From Aquamicrobium defluvii (GTDB lineage: Bacteria; Pseudomonadota; Alphaproteobacteria; Rhizobiales; Rhizobiaceae), in the NCBI RefSeq assembly GCF_004363725.1, contig NZ_SNZF01000020.1, forward strand, positions 1 to 64,000: 64,000 nucleotides of DNA. Reading direction: 5' to 3'. Below the pieces are notes generated by a model that made no database searches, had not been told where the DNA came from, and was given only the letters and a program-made list of their open reading frames with translations. Made by a program: the position numbers and the translations under genes. Position 1 is the stretch's first letter, and every line of letters starts with the position of its first letter. This document shows positions 1 to 8,599 of the stretch, one piece after another.

Positions 1-111
1 GGCTGGAAGCCGGCCGAGACCCGCAAGCGCAACGTCACCACAGCCCTCAAGGCATACGCCGCCTTCGCAACAAGCGCGGACAAGGGAGCCGTCAGGAAGC
101 TGCCAGACTGA
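1..111 (+). CDS. C-terminal end of an unidentified protein (partial)
   Basis: An open frame enters from the left edge and stops at TGA 109-111, giving 36 residues that end in RKLPD. The fragment is rich in Lys, Arg and Ala. It has no motif I recognise, so no function is proposed. The real start lies outside the window. The 156 bases that follow, up to the lipoprotein start, show no convincing gene. Confidence 0.5.
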   Translation, partial: GWKPAETRKRNVTTALKAYAAFATSADKGAVRKLPD

Positions 112-267
112 CAGGGAGCGCCACGGCATTCCGACGGAGAAGCCGTGCCAGATTCGATTACCGGGATTGCCGACGGTTTCGCGCTCAGGCTGCGACCCTG
201 CATCTTGCCACAAATCGGTGGTGGTGTAGGAATCATGCCCGGGCAGGGACCATCCGAGGGCTTTCAC

Positions 268-519
268 ATGCTTTCCAGAACCATAGCCGTCATCGCCTTC
301 GGCCTTCTGCTTTCCGGCTGCGTCACGGCCGAGCAGCAGCGCGCGGCCGATGAGGAGAAATGCCGGTCCTACGGCTTCACGCGCAAGAACGACGCCTTTG
401 CCGAATGCCTGCAGCGCCTGGAGCTCGACCGGCGTGCCGCTGCCCGCGAGAACCGCTATGTCGACCCGTTCCCGCAGGTGATCTACCGGCCCGTCTATGT
501 GCCGGTGAAAGCGAAATAG
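268..519 (+). CDS. small lipoprotein, function unknown
   Basis: An 83-residue protein. It starts with a short basic N-terminus and a hydrophobic segment (about residues 5-16) ending in a lipobox, LLSGC, so Cys18 is probably lipidated after signal peptidase II cleavage. The mature part is charged, has two further Cys (in EKCRSYGF and AECLQRL), and ends in a Pro/Val/Tyr-rich tail. The ATG at 268 is preferred because the signal peptide begins there; an upstream in-frame extension to 145 would bury it. The pattern of a Cys pair after an AEQQRAADEEKC-type stretch is common in small rhizobial lipoproteins, but I know no defined role. It is probably anchored in the outer or inner membrane. Confidence 0.75.
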   Translation: MLSRTIAVIAFGLLLSGCVTAEQQRAADEEKCRSYGFTRKNDAFAECLQRLELDRRAAARENRYVDPFPQVIYRPVYVPVKAK

Positions 520-617
520 CCGGCGCGGCTCTGCCCCAATGGAATTTGCTCGCAAAATCCGCGCGGCGCGGATAACAGCGCATTGTCGGCCGAAATGGCC
601 TTTCCAGGGAATGCGCC

Positions 618-1532
618 ATGTCTCGCCTGTCCGGACTCGTGAACCGCAACGTGATTGTGGCCGGCATCCTGCTGATGCTGGCCGGTGATTTCATGTTCGC
701 ACTCAACGACGCCATGGGCAAATGGCTGGTGGCGAGCTTCTCCGTCGGCCAGGTGGTGCTGGTCCGCTCCATCGGCGCCTTCATCGTCCTCGGCCCGATG
801 ATCGTGCGGCAGGGAACGGCCAGACTGTTCCATCTGGACCGCATCGGGTTGCAGTTTGCGCGTGTCGTCGCCACCGCACTCGACACCCTGCTGTTCTATG
901 CCGCCGTCGTCCATCTGCCGCTGGCCGACGTGATGAGCTTCTACATGGCCGGGCCGATCTATGTCGCGGCGCTGTCGCATATGTTCCTGGGCGAGAAGGT
1001 TGGCTGGCGGCGCTGGCTGGCCATCCTCATCGGCTTCTGCGGTGTTCTGGTGATGCTGAAACCGTCATCGGCCGCGCTGTCGATCGAGTCGCTCTATGCG
1101 CTGATCGGCTCGATCTCCTTCGCGGTCGCCATCGTGCTCAGCCGCCTGCTGCGCGGCACCAGCGACACAGCGCTGGTCACCTGGCAGACGGTTGGCGTCG
1201 GGCTTTGCGCCGGCGTCATGACGATCGGCGAGTGGCATCATGGCGCCGCCATAGACTATGGTGCCATGCTCCTGCTGGGCGTCGTTTCCGGCGTCGCGCA
1301 TCTCATGATCACCCGCGCCCTGAAGATGGCGCCGGCCTCGACGCTGGCGCCCCTGCACTACACCCTGCTTCTGTGGGCCGTTGTGTTCGGCGTGATCTTC
1401 TTCAACGACATCCCGGCCCCGCGCATCCTGATCGGCGCCGGTATCGTGGTGCTGGCTGGGCTCTTCATCTTCCATCGCCAGAACGTCAAGGCTACGGTGC
1501 CGCCTGAAAGCGTGCCCAAAGGTGTCAACTGA
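618..1532 (+). CDS. DMT-superfamily (EamA) permease
   Basis: A 304-residue, very hydrophobic protein with about ten predicted membrane segments arranged as two EamA repeats, the usual size and shape of drug/metabolite transporters. The first repeat contains LMLAGDFMFALNDAMGKWL near the N-terminus, and the second begins around SIESLYALIGSISFAVAIVLSR. It should act in the inner membrane, exporting or exchanging a small metabolite; the substrate cannot be read from sequence. The gene ends in TGA directly followed by the ATG of the next gene, so it is probably co-transcribed with the GAF protein and regB. Confidence 0.85.
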   Translation: MSRLSGLVNRNVIVAGILLMLAGDFMFALNDAMGKWLVASFSVGQVVLVRSIGAFIVLGPMIVRQGTARLFHLDRIGLQFARVVATALDTLLFYAAVVHLPLADVMSFYMAGPIYVAALSHMFLGEKVGWRRWLAILIGFCGVLVMLKPSSAALSIESLYALIGSISFAVAIVLSRLLRGTSDTALVTWQTVGVGLCAGVMTIGEWHHGAAIDYGAMLLLGVVSGVAHLMITRALKMAPASTLAPLHYTLLLWAVVFGVIFFNDIPAPRILIGAGIVVLAGLFIFHRQNVKATVPPESVPKGVN

Positions 1533-2036
1533 ATGTTTGAAGCGAGCCGCATCGACAGCGCCGACAAGCCAGCCTTCTATCGCGAGCTGGCTGCGCAGAT
1601 GGAGGCGCTGCTTGCCGGCGAAAGCGACGCTATCGCCAATGCCGCCAATGTCTCGGCGCTGATCTTCCACACCATGGCGAAACTCAACTGGGCCGGCTTC
1701 TACTTCCTGCGGTCGCCGCAGGAACTGGTCGTAGGCCCCTTCCTGGGAAAGCCGGCCTGCGTGCGCATCGCGGTCGGGCGCGGCGTGTGCGGAACGGCCG
1801 TGGCCGAGCGCCGCTCCATTGTCGTCGAGGACGTGACGAAGATCGAAAACCACATTTTCTGCGACCCCGAATCGCGCTCGGAACTGGTGGTGCCGCTGAT
1901 CCGGCACGGTGAAATCCTCGGCGTCATCGATCTCGACAGTCCTGTGCCCGGCCGTTTCGACGAAGACGACCGGCAGGGCGTCGAGCGCCTCGCGGCCCTC
2001 TATGTCGCTGCCAGCGCACCGGAAGGCCCACGATGA
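1533..2036 (+). CDS. GAF-domain protein, free methionine-(R)-sulfoxide reductase type
   Basis: A single-GAF-domain protein of 167 residues, matching the size of the fRMsr (YebR) family that reduces free methionine-R-sulfoxide. Cysteines sit where the family has its redox set: in GKPACVRI, in GRGVCGTA and in HIFCDPESRSE, followed by the conserved LVVPL strand. Enzyme activity is therefore plausible, by family knowledge rather than proof. The ATG abuts the stop codon of the permease gene. Its own stop overlaps the regB start by four bases (ATGA), so it is translationally coupled to a redox sensor kinase. That linkage suggests a part in oxidant or redox handling. Confidence 0.82.
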   Translation: MFEASRIDSADKPAFYRELAAQMEALLAGESDAIANAANVSALIFHTMAKLNWAGFYFLRSPQELVVGPFLGKPACVRIAVGRGVCGTAVAERRSIVVEDVTKIENHIFCDPESRSELVVPLIRHGEILGVIDLDSPVPGRFDEDDRQGVERLAALYVAASAPEGPR

Positions 2037-3355
2037 TCAAGCTTAACGCGCCCGATCTGCGCCAGAGCTACCGGCTGCGCCTCAACACGCTGATCCGCCT
2101 GCGCTGGCTGGCCATAGTCGGCCAGAGCATCGCGGTGATGTTCGTTGCCTACTGGCTTGAGTTTCCGCTGCCCGTCGGCCTGTGCTTCGCGCTGATCGCC
2201 GCCTCGGCATGGATGAATCTGTGGCTCGCCTTCCGTTATCCGGCTGCGTACAGGCTGACGCCGCTGGCCGCCATGAGCCTGCTCACCTTCGACACGCTCC
2301 AGCTTGCCGGCCTGCTCTATTTCACAGGCGGGCTGACCAACCCGTTCTCGCTGCTGCTCATCGTGCCGGTGGTGATCTCGGCCACCTCGCTGCCGATCCG
2401 GCTGACCGTTCTGCAGGCGGTGCTGGTGATCGCCGCCGCATCGCTTCTGGCTTTCTTCCATCGTCCATTGCCGTGGATCGAGGGCACCACGCTGGTCATG
2501 CCCTTCATCTACGTCGCGGGCATGTGGATGGCCGTGCTGTCGGCCACCGCCTTCGCCGCCATCTACGCCTTCCGTGTCGCGGAGGAAGCACGGCTTCTGT
2601 CGGATGCACTGGCGGCCACGGAGCTCGTGCTGCAACGCGAGCAGCATCTTTCGGCGCTGGACGGGCTGGCGGCCGCCGCCGCGCATGAGCTCGGCACGCC
2701 GCTCGCCACAATCTCGCTGGTCGCGAGGGAAATGGAGAAGGCGCTCGGCAAGGATCCGAAATACAGCGACGACGTCACCCTGCTGCGCAGCCAGAGCGAA
2801 CGCTGCCGCGAGATCCTCAAGCGCCTGACCAGCCTGTCCTCCGAGGGCGAGCCGCAGATGGCCCGCCTTCCGCTGACCTCGCTGGTGGAGGAAGTGACCG
2901 CCCCGCATCGCGACTTCGGCATCGTCATCCGCCTTCAGCCGGGCGAGTGCATCGGGCCGGAACCGGTAGGACGCCGCAATCCGGGCGTGCTCTATGGCCT
3001 TGGCAACCTGGTCGAGAACGCGGTGGATTTCGCCCATACCAGCGTCAGCGTCCGCTGGAGCTGGGACGACGATTTCGTGTCCCTGTCCATCGTCGACGAC
3101 GGCTCGGGCTTCCCCGTCGAGGTGCTCGACCGGATCGGAGAGCCCTATATGTCGACGCGGCAGGGCGCCGAACCCGGCGGGGGGCTGGGGCTCGGCCTGT
3201 TCATAGCCAAGACCCTGCTTGAGCGATCCGGCGCGACCATCACCTTCGGCAACGCCACCGGCCCCGGCGAAGGCGCTGTGGTCCGGGTTCGCTGGCCGCG
3301 CAGCAATTTCGTCTATGCCGAGGAGAGCGCGGCCCTGCCGCTCCGGAAAGCCTGA
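2033..3355 (+). CDS. regB: redox sensor histidine kinase RegB/ActS/PrrB
   Basis: A 440-residue membrane histidine kinase that, with RegA, controls respiration, carbon and nitrogen fixation and other redox-responsive genes in alphaproteobacteria. About six hydrophobic segments fill residues 20-185. The phosphoacceptor His lies in AAAHELGTPLA (about residue 218), a RegB-specific H-box. The redox-active Cys of the family is present in SERCREIL (about residue 258). ATPase boxes are GLGNLVENAVDFA (N) and GGGLGLGLFIAKTLL (G2). A conserved GGLTNPFSLL loop, the quinone-sensing region in RegB, is also present. Translation is coupled to the GAF protein by an ATGA overlap. RegA lies about 195 bases downstream on the same strand. 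Confidence 0.93.
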   Translation: MIKLNAPDLRQSYRLRLNTLIRLRWLAIVGQSIAVMFVAYWLEFPLPVGLCFALIAASAWMNLWLAFRYPAAYRLTPLAAMSLLTFDTLQLAGLLYFTGGLTNPFSLLLIVPVVISATSLPIRLTVLQAVLVIAAASLLAFFHRPLPWIEGTTLVMPFIYVAGMWMAVLSATAFAAIYAFRVAEEARLLSDALAATELVLQREQHLSALDGLAAAAAHELGTPLATISLVAREMEKALGKDPKYSDDVTLLRSQSERCREILKRLTSLSSEGEPQMARLPLTSLVEEVTAPHRDFGIVIRLQPGECIGPEPVGRRNPGVLYGLGNLVENAVDFAHTSVSVRWSWDDDFVSLSIVDDGSGFPVEVLDRIGEPYMSTRQGAEPGGGLGLGLFIAKTLLERSGATITFGNATGPGEGAVVRVRWPRSNFVYAEESAALPLRKA

Positions 3356-3549
3356 AGCCGAAATCCTCTTCCCGGCCATGAAAGTTTTTCGTCCGCATCT
3401 GCATGGAAACAGGGCAACACATGGCCGACTATGCGCTGGATCGGGAAATGGCCTTCGGACACCGCTCAAAAATTGGACAGCGGCGCTCAACGCATATATT
3501 TCCGTGCAAGGACGTTTTGTCGCGGTAAACTGAAGTGGGGTTGAAGATC

Positions 3550-4113
3550 ATGACTGGTGAAGACGGCAATGGCGGCGTGGTGACCGGCGACGACACCTCG
3601 CTGCTGATCGTGGATGACGACAAGCCCTTCCTCACCCGTCTGGCACGGGCCATGGAAACCCGCGGCTTCACGGTCGATACCGCCGAAAGCGTCGAGGAAG
3701 CGGTCGGGAAAGCGCGCGCCAATCCCCCCGCCTATGCCGTGGTCGACATGCGGCTTGGCGATGGCAACGGCCTCGACGTGGTCGCCGCCATCCGTGAGAA
3801 GCGGGAGGATGCCCGCACGATCATCCTTACCGGTTACGGCAACATCGCCACGGCGGTGACGGCGGTGAAGCTTGGCGCGGTCGACTATCTTTCCAAGCCG
3901 GCCGACGCCGACGACGTGTTCGCGGCGCTGACCCGCCAGTCGGGCGAGCGCGCGGCGCCGCCGGAAAACCCGATGTCGGCCGACCGTGTGCGCTGGGAGC
4001 ACATCCAGCGCGTCTACGAAATGTGCGAGCGGAATGTTTCCGAGACGGCCCGCCGTCTCAACATGCACCGTCGTACCCTGCAACGTATCCTCGCCAAGCG
4101 CGCACCGCGATAA
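3550..4113 (+). CDS. regA: response regulator RegA/ActR/PrrA
   Basis: A 187-residue two-domain regulator, partner of RegB. The receiver domain has the acidic pair in LLIVDDDKPF, the phosphorylated Asp in VVDMRLGDG (about residue 66), a Thr in ILTGYGN and a Lys in YLSKPAD. The C-terminal Fis-type helix-turn-helix, from WEHIQRVYEMC to RTLQRILAKR, is almost invariant in RegA/ActR/PrrA proteins. The start is taken at ATG 3550; a GTG at 3535 would add five residues and cannot be excluded. The gene is separated from regB by 194 bases, so it may have its own promoter. It is convergent with mmcB. Confidence 0.93.
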   Translation: MTGEDGNGGVVTGDDTSLLIVDDDKPFLTRLARAMETRGFTVDTAESVEEAVGKARANPPAYAVVDMRLGDGNGLDVVAAIREKREDARTIILTGYGNIATAVTAVKLGAVDYLSKPADADDVFAALTRQSGERAAPPENPMSADRVRWEHIQRVYEMCERNVSETARRLNMHRRTLQRILAKRAPR

Positions 4114-4159
4114 ACGGCAGGGCAGGAAAGGGAGAAAACCCACCGGTCTCCTGCTCTTC

Positions 4160-4660
4160 CTATTCGCTTTCGCCATCCAGCGCCGGCACGGCCACGCCCG
4201 CCAGCTCGGCGGCCAGCAGCCGGGCCGCGCCGGCGCGGGCAATGCGCAGCATCAGGGCCTTGCGCGTGGCTGCGGCCAGCCGGTGCTCGGGCGCCTCGCG
4301 CATGATCTCGGCACCATAGCCGTCAGACAGGATGAAGCCGCAATCCTGCGGGAAGATGTCTGCCGGTACGCCTGGATGAGTGGCGAAGAACAGCCGGTCT
4401 GAATGCAGCCGGTAATCCGGCCATTTTCGGTCCACGCGAAAATCCTCGATCGACGACTTGATCTCGATGATCCAGATGTCGCCCTGTCTGGTCAGGGCCA
4501 CGAGGTCGGCGCGACGGCCGGTTGCAAGCGACAGCTCGGGCAGCACATGCGCGCCCATTTCCATCAGCAGGCGCTGGACGCCGCGCCGCACCAGCATGGC
4601 GCGTTCCGACTGGCGACCGTCGGCGAGCGGGTTTCGAAGAATCGGCGAAACGATTGGCAT
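4160..4660 (-). CDS. mmcB: MmcB-family DNA repair protein
   Basis: A 166-residue protein of the MmcB (DUF2204-like) family, implicated in alphaproteobacteria in SOS-associated repair of DNA damage such as mitomycin C lesions. It carries a PD-(D/E)XK nuclease-like core: an Asp in GRRADLVAL followed by IWIIEIKSS, where E and K form the E-x-K element, and then DFRVDRKWPDY. These are the expected metal-binding and catalytic residues. The Ala/Leu/Arg-rich C-terminal tail has no recognisable domain. The family identification rests on the overall motif string; its biochemical activity is an inference. Confidence 0.82.
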   Translation of the reverse strand: MPIVSPILRNPLADGRQSERAMLVRRGVQRLLMEMGAHVLPELSLATGRRADLVALTRQGDIWIIEIKSSIEDFRVDRKWPDYRLHSDRLFFATHPGVPADIFPQDCGFILSDGYGAEIMREAPEHRLAAATRKALMLRIARAGAARLLAAELAGVAVPALDGESE

Positions 4661-4750
4661 GAACCATTATTGCCGATTTTGTTCACGGTTTGAACCCGTT
4701 TTCTGCCCCATCGTCCGCACACTCTGCGCCGGCGCAAGGAAGGAAGAAGC

Positions 4751-5152
4751 TCAGATGGCACGCTCGCCGACACCTGCCATCTCTTCGAGAATCGGACAAT
4801 CCGGGCGGTCGTCGCCATGGCAGGCATGGATCAGCTTTTGCAGGGTGGCGCGCATGGATTGCAGCTCGCCGATCTTTTCCTCGATCGCCGCGACATGGCT
4901 GGAGGCGATGCGGTGGACATCCGCGCTGGCGCGCGAACGGTCGCGGTAGAGCGCCATCAGCTGGCGGCAGTCCTCTATGGAGAAGCCAAGATTGCGCGCA
5001 CGCTTCAGGAAGGCGAGCCGATGGACATCCTCGCCCGTATAGTCGCGATAACCGTTGGCCGACCGCTGCGGCGCGATCAGGCCGATCTCCTCATAATAGC
5101 GGATGGTCTTGGCGGGAATTCCCGTGCGGCGGGCCGCATCTCCGACATTCAT
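4751..5152 (-). CDS. cueR: copper-responsive MerR regulator CueR
   Basis: A 133-residue MerR-family activator. The N-terminal winged helix begins MNVGDAARRTGIPAKTIRYY, which fixes the start at 5152 rather than further upstream. A dimerisation helix follows. The metal loop near the C-terminus contains CHGDDRPDC, two Cys eight residues apart, the CueR signature for linear Cu(I) coordination. In CueR the residue matching the extra MerR mercury Cys is not Cys, which also fits. It is expected to activate copper-export genes by distorting a promoter with a 19-bp spacer. Such a promoter lies about 8 kb away upstream of the copper ATPase. The gene is divergent from the L,D-transpeptidase gene. Confidence 0.9.
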   Translation of the reverse strand: MNVGDAARRTGIPAKTIRYYEEIGLIAPQRSANGYRDYTGEDVHRLAFLKRARNLGFSIEDCRQLMALYRDRSRASADVHRIASSHVAAIEEKIGELQSMRATLQKLIHACHGDDRPDCPILEEMAGVGERAI

Positions 5153-5355
5153 GGGTGCAAACCTTTCGGAGCGTTGATTTTCTTCACGTTCCTGTGAACG
5201 ACTGTTGCGCAATTGCAATAGGATGCAACTTACACGCGGGTCGCGACTGTCATATAGGCAGCGCCTGCTTGGCAAGCAAAGAAAAGCCGTCATCAATACA
5301 GCGGCGAGGCCGAATCGGCTTCCATCGGGATTACCAGGAGGGGGCAGTCTTTTCG

Positions 5356-5970
5356 ATGCGGATCAGAACGGTACTTGCCGCCCTTGCGCTCTCTGCATCG
5401 CTTGCCGGATGCAGCACCATCGGGACAACCCCGATGTTCACCAGCAGCTACGGCGCCACCACCGACGCAGGCTACAATCTGCCGCGCATTCCCATCGAGA
5501 AGGTGGACAGGAAGTACCACCGCCAGATCGTCCGTTACGATACCAGTGAAAAACCCGGCACCATCGTCGTCGATACCTCCGGAAAGTTCCTCTATCTGGT
5601 CATGGAGGGCGGCAAGGCCATGCGTTACGGCATCGGCGTGGGCCGCGAGGGCTTCGAATGGCGCGGCACCGCGCGCGTGGCCATGAAACGGGAATGGCCG
5701 ACCTGGACGCCGCCGGCCGCGATGATCAAGCGCCAGCCGGAACTGGCCAAGCACGCCGGGGGAATGAAGCCCGGCCTCGGCAACCCGCTCGGCGCGCGGG
5801 CGCTCTATCTCTTCAACAAGAGCGGCGACACAGGCTATCGGTTGCACGGAACGCCGGAATGGAATTCCATCGGCAAGGCGATGTCTTCCGGCTGCATCCG
5901 CCTCATGAATCAGGACATCATCGATCTCTACAAGCGCTCGGAGAATGGCGCCAAGGTGGTCGTTCTCTAA
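5356..5970 (+). CDS. L,D-transpeptidase (YkuD) lipoprotein
   Basis: A 204-residue periplasmic peptidoglycan enzyme of the YkuD family, which forms 3-3 cross-links or attaches proteins to meso-diaminopimelate. It begins with a signal peptide ending in ASLAGC, so Cys20 is probably lipidated. The catalytic domain (about residues 60-204) has the family motif: His in YRLHGTPEWNSIG and the nucleophilic Cys in SSGCIRL. The start is supported by a strong GGAGGGGG ribosome binding site at 5337-5344. The gene stands alone and is followed by a good rho-independent terminator. Many rhizobia carry numerous paralogues, so the exact role cannot be assigned. Confidence 0.9.
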   Translation: MRIRTVLAALALSASLAGCSTIGTTPMFTSSYGATTDAGYNLPRIPIEKVDRKYHRQIVRYDTSEKPGTIVVDTSGKFLYLVMEGGKAMRYGIGVGREGFEWRGTARVAMKREWPTWTPPAAMIKRQPELAKHAGGMKPGLGNPLGARALYLFNKSGDTGYRLHGTPEWNSIGKAMSSGCIRLMNQDIIDLYKRSENGAKVVVL

Positions 5971-6063
5971 ACCGTGCCGTCCGAAATCGGGAACCGGTTT
6001 CGGGTCTGCGTCATGCGGCAACAGTCAGGTGCGAACCGTCTCGGCAACACAGACGTCGCAACG

Positions 6064-6094
6064 AAAAACCGGGCCCTGAAGCCCGGTTTTTTGT
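6064..6094 (+). terminator. rho-independent terminator after the L,D-transpeptidase gene
   Basis: The sequence contains an eight-base inverted repeat, AACCGGGC and GCCCGGTT, separated by a short CCTGAA loop. It is preceded by an A-run and followed by a run of T residues. Because of the flanking A and T runs it could also work on the opposite strand, for the end of the Nfu gene at 6119. Confidence 0.85.
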
Positions 6095-6118
6095 TTCTTG
6101 CAGTCCGCGACGGTGCGG

Positions 6119-6691
6119 TCAGGCGACCTGCTCGACCTGCTGAACCTCAGGCACGAAGTGGCGCAGCAGGTTCTGGATGCCGTGCTTGAGTGTCGCCGTG
6201 GACGACGGGCAGCCGGCGCAGGCGCCCTTCATGTGCAGGAACACGACGCCGTTCTCGTAGCCGCGGAAGGTTATGTCGCCGCCATCCTGGGCCACCGCCG
6301 GGCGAACGCGGGTGTCGAGCAATTCCTTGATGGTGAGCACGATTTCCTCGTCCTCCTTGTCGTAGAACTCCTCGCCCTCGTCGATTTCAAGAGTGGAAGG
6401 CCCGGTGCCGGTCATTACCGGCTGGCCCGACATGAAATGCTCCATGATCGTGCCGAGAATCGCGGGCTTCAGATGCTGCCAGTCGGCCCCATCCTTGGAG
6501 ACGGTGATGAAGTCATAGCCGAAGAAGACACCGGTGACGCCGGGAATCTCGAAAAGACGGCCGGCCAGCGCGGACGAGGCGCGCGCCGTTTCAGCGTCGC
6601 GGAAATCAGCCGTGCCATCGAGCAGCACCTCCCGGCCGGGCAGGAATTTCAGCGTGGCGGGATTGGGGGTCGCCTCGGTCTGGATGAACAT
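6119..6691 (-). CDS. Nfu-type iron-sulfur cluster carrier
   Basis: A 190-residue NfuA/NifU-like protein that binds a [4Fe-4S] cluster and delivers it to apo-enzymes. The N-terminal Nfu scaffold domain begins MFIQTEATPNPATLKFLPG, which sets the start. The C-terminal NifU domain has DGGDITFRGYENGVVFLHMKG-like strands and the cluster-binding CAGC motif. This two-domain form is typical of alphaproteobacteria and mitochondria (NFU1). It is followed upstream by a universal stress protein gene on the same strand. This carrier could supply clusters to the Fe-S-rich formate dehydrogenase encoded later in the window, but that is only an inference. Confidence 0.9.
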   Translation of the reverse strand: MFIQTEATPNPATLKFLPGREVLLDGTADFRDAETARASSALAGRLFEIPGVTGVFFGYDFITVSKDGADWQHLKPAILGTIMEHFMSGQPVMTGTGPSTLEIDEGEEFYDKEDEEIVLTIKELLDTRVRPAVAQDGGDITFRGYENGVVFLHMKGACAGCPSSTATLKHGIQNLLRHFVPEVQQVEQVA

Positions 6692-6795
6692 GGCCGTCTC
6701 CGTGGCCGCATGGCCTCTGGAATTGTCTTTGTCGTCAAAATAAGCCCGGGACGCCGGCCATTCAAGTGAAAGCCCGTCAGGGGAGACGATTGGCC

Positions 6796-7287
6796 TCAGC
6801 CGAGATTCTCGATCTCCTCGTCCGACAGGGTCTGCGGAATGATGGTCACCGGAATGGGGAATGCAGCGCCCTTGCCGACCACGGACGCGACCAGCGGTCC
6901 CGGTCCTTCCTTGCCGGAGCCTGCCGCCAGAACCAGAATGGCGATATCCTGATCCTCCTCGATCAGCTTGTGGATTTCCTCCACCCTGCTGCCCTCGCGC
7001 ACCACCAGCTCCGGCTCGATCCCGAATTTCTGCCGCACGCGGGTGGCCTGCGCATCGAGCGCGGCATGGGCGGCGGCCGTCGCTTCCTCGCGCATGATCT
7101 TCTCCACGCCCAGGAAATGCTGGAAATCCTCGGTGTCGATCACATAGAGCAGAACCAGCACGCCGTTGGTGCTTTGCATGCGCAGCGAGGCATAGGTCAC
7201 GGCCCGCTCGCATTCAGGCGTTTCATCGACAATGGCCAGGAACTTGCGGCGATGGCCGGCTTCGCGGCTGAGACGTCTGGATACCAT
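6796..7287 (-). CDS. universal stress protein (UspA family)
   Basis: A 163-residue single-domain Usp protein. After a basic N-terminal leader it shows the first strand, RKFLAIVDETPECERAV, then a long helical middle and IAILVLAAGSGKEGPGPLVASVV. That region corresponds to the ATP-binding G-2X-G-9X-G(S/T) element, here in a variant form. It ends PFPVTIIPQTLSDEEIENL-like; the visible text is FPIPVTIIPQTLSDEE. The start at ATG 7287 is chosen over an in-frame start 45 bases upstream because it lies closer to the domain. It is cytoplasmic and its ligand is unknown. It lies between nfu and trpS on the same strand. Confidence 0.82.
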   Translation of the reverse strand: MVSRRLSREAGHRRKFLAIVDETPECERAVTYASLRMQSTNGVLVLLYVIDTEDFQHFLGVEKIMREEATAAAHAALDAQATRVRQKFGIEPELVVREGSRVEEIHKLIEEDQDIAILVLAAGSGKEGPGPLVASVVGKGAAFPIPVTIIPQTLSDEEIENLG

Positions 7288-7374
7288 GTGCGTGATCCGC
7301 CTCGCTGGCTTCGAACCGGCGCAATCTGCCACCGGCGGCAGCCGGCGGCAAGACGCATCGCAACTGACGCCGGG

Positions 7375-8442
7375 TCAGTTTTGCAGGAGACCGATGATGT
7401 CGCGCACCGAATGCATGGTCTGTTCGGCGATGGCGCCGGCGCGCTCGCCGCCATCCCTGAGCACGGTGTCGATGTACTGCGGATCGGCCATCAGCCGGCG
7501 CATTTCACCGGCGATGGGGGCGAGCTTGTGGACGGCCAGATCGGCCAGCGCCGGCTTGAACACGGAGAACTGCTGGCCGCCGAATTCCTTCAGAACCGCT
7601 TCGCGGGTCATGTCCGCAAGCCCGGCATAGATGCCGACGAGATTGTCGGCCTCCGGTCGTCCCTCAAGTCCTTCGACCTCTCCCGGCAGCGCCTCCGGAT
7701 CGGTCTTGGCCTTCTTGATCTTCTTCGAGATGGCGGCGGCGGCGTCGGTCAGGTTGATGCGCGAGAGATCGGACGGATCCGACTTCGACATCTTCTTCGA
7801 ACCGTCGCGCAGGCTCATGACCCGCGTGGCCGGCCCGCCGATCAGCGGCTCGGTGAGCGGGAAGAAGCCATTGACGGTTTCGTCGCCCATCTGCATTTCG
7901 ACGCCAAGGCCAAGCTCGGCGATGCGCGCGGAGAAATCGTTGTTGAACTTCTGGGCGATGTCGCGGGTCAGCTCCAGATGCTGCTTCTGGTCCTCGCCCA
8001 CCGGCACATGGGTGGCGCGATAGACAAGGATGTCGGCCGCCATCAGGCTCGGATAGGCGAGCAGGCCCAGCGAGGCGTTCTCGCGGTCCTTGCCAGCCTT
8101 GTCCTTGAACTGCGTCATGCGGTTCATCCAGCCGATGCGCGCCACGCAGTTGAATATCCAGGCGAGTTCGGCGTGCTGCGGCACGCGGGCCTGATTGAAA
8201 ACGATATGCTGCTTCGGATCGATGCCGGCGGCAAGGAAGGCGGCCGTGATCGAGCGCGTCTGCGAAGCAAGGTCCTCATGGACAAGCTGCGCCGTGATCG
8301 AGTGCAGGTCGACGACGCAATAGATGCAGTCGTTGCTGTCTTGCAAGGCGACGAACTTGCGGATGGCGCCGAGATAGTTGCCGAGATGCAGGTTCCCGGT
8401 TGGCTGGACCCCGGAAAAGACGAGTTGCCTGAAGGTGGTCAT
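7375..8442 (-). CDS. trpS: tryptophanyl-tRNA synthetase
   Basis: A 355-residue class I aminoacyl-tRNA synthetase that charges tRNA-Trp. The HIGH-like motif is in [16 protein letters not shown] near the N-terminus, and the KMSKS motif appears intact as [10 protein letters not shown] (about residue 215). The length is usual for bacterial TrpRS. The start at [11 protein letters not shown] is backed by a GGGAGA ribosome binding site just upstream; an in-frame extension to 8511 has no such support. MurJ lies upstream on the same strand, an arrangement seen in many Rhizobiales. Confidence 0.97.
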   Translation of the reverse strand: MTTFRQLVFSGVQPTGNLHLGNYLGAIRKFVALQDSNDCIYCVVDLHSITAQLVHEDLASQTRSITAAFLAAGIDPKQHIVFNQARVPQHAELAWIFNCVARIGWMNRMTQFKDKAGKDRENASLGLLAYPSLMAADILVYRATHVPVGEDQKQHLELTRDIAQKFNNDFSARIAELGLGVEMQMGDETVNGFFPLTEPLIGGPATRVMSLRDGSKKMSKSDPSDLSRINLTDAAAAISKKIKKAKTDPEALPGEVEGLEGRPEADNLVGIYAGLADMTREAVLKEFGGQQFSVFKPALADLAVHKLAPIAGEMRRLMADPQYIDTVLRDGGERAGAIAEQTMHSVRDIIGLLQN

Positions 8443-8564
8443 GATGTCTCCCTGGCTTGTGGAGGGCCGTTCGGGCATGACCCGGAAGCGCCCGGCTTGC
8501 GGCGGAATCATGCTGCCGCGAACCCCGCCCGACGAGGTTCACGAGGCGGGCTTATGAACGATGG

Positions 8565-8584
8565 CCCCCTTACAATCAAGGGGG
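8565..8584. terminator. possible terminator hairpin after murJ
   Basis: A perfect seven-base inverted repeat, CCCCCTT and AAGGGGG with a six-base loop, lies 15 bases past the murJ stop codon. There is no T-run on the expected side, so termination activity is uncertain. The rest of the murJ-trpS spacer (8443-8599) shows nothing else clear. Confidence 0.35.
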
Positions 8585-8599
8585 CGGGAGGCAGGGTCT

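Noticed and set aside
3422..3532. Thirty-odd-codon frame starting MADYALDREMAF between regB and regA
   Set aside because: Too short, with no binding site or known family; it may simply be leader sequence of regA.
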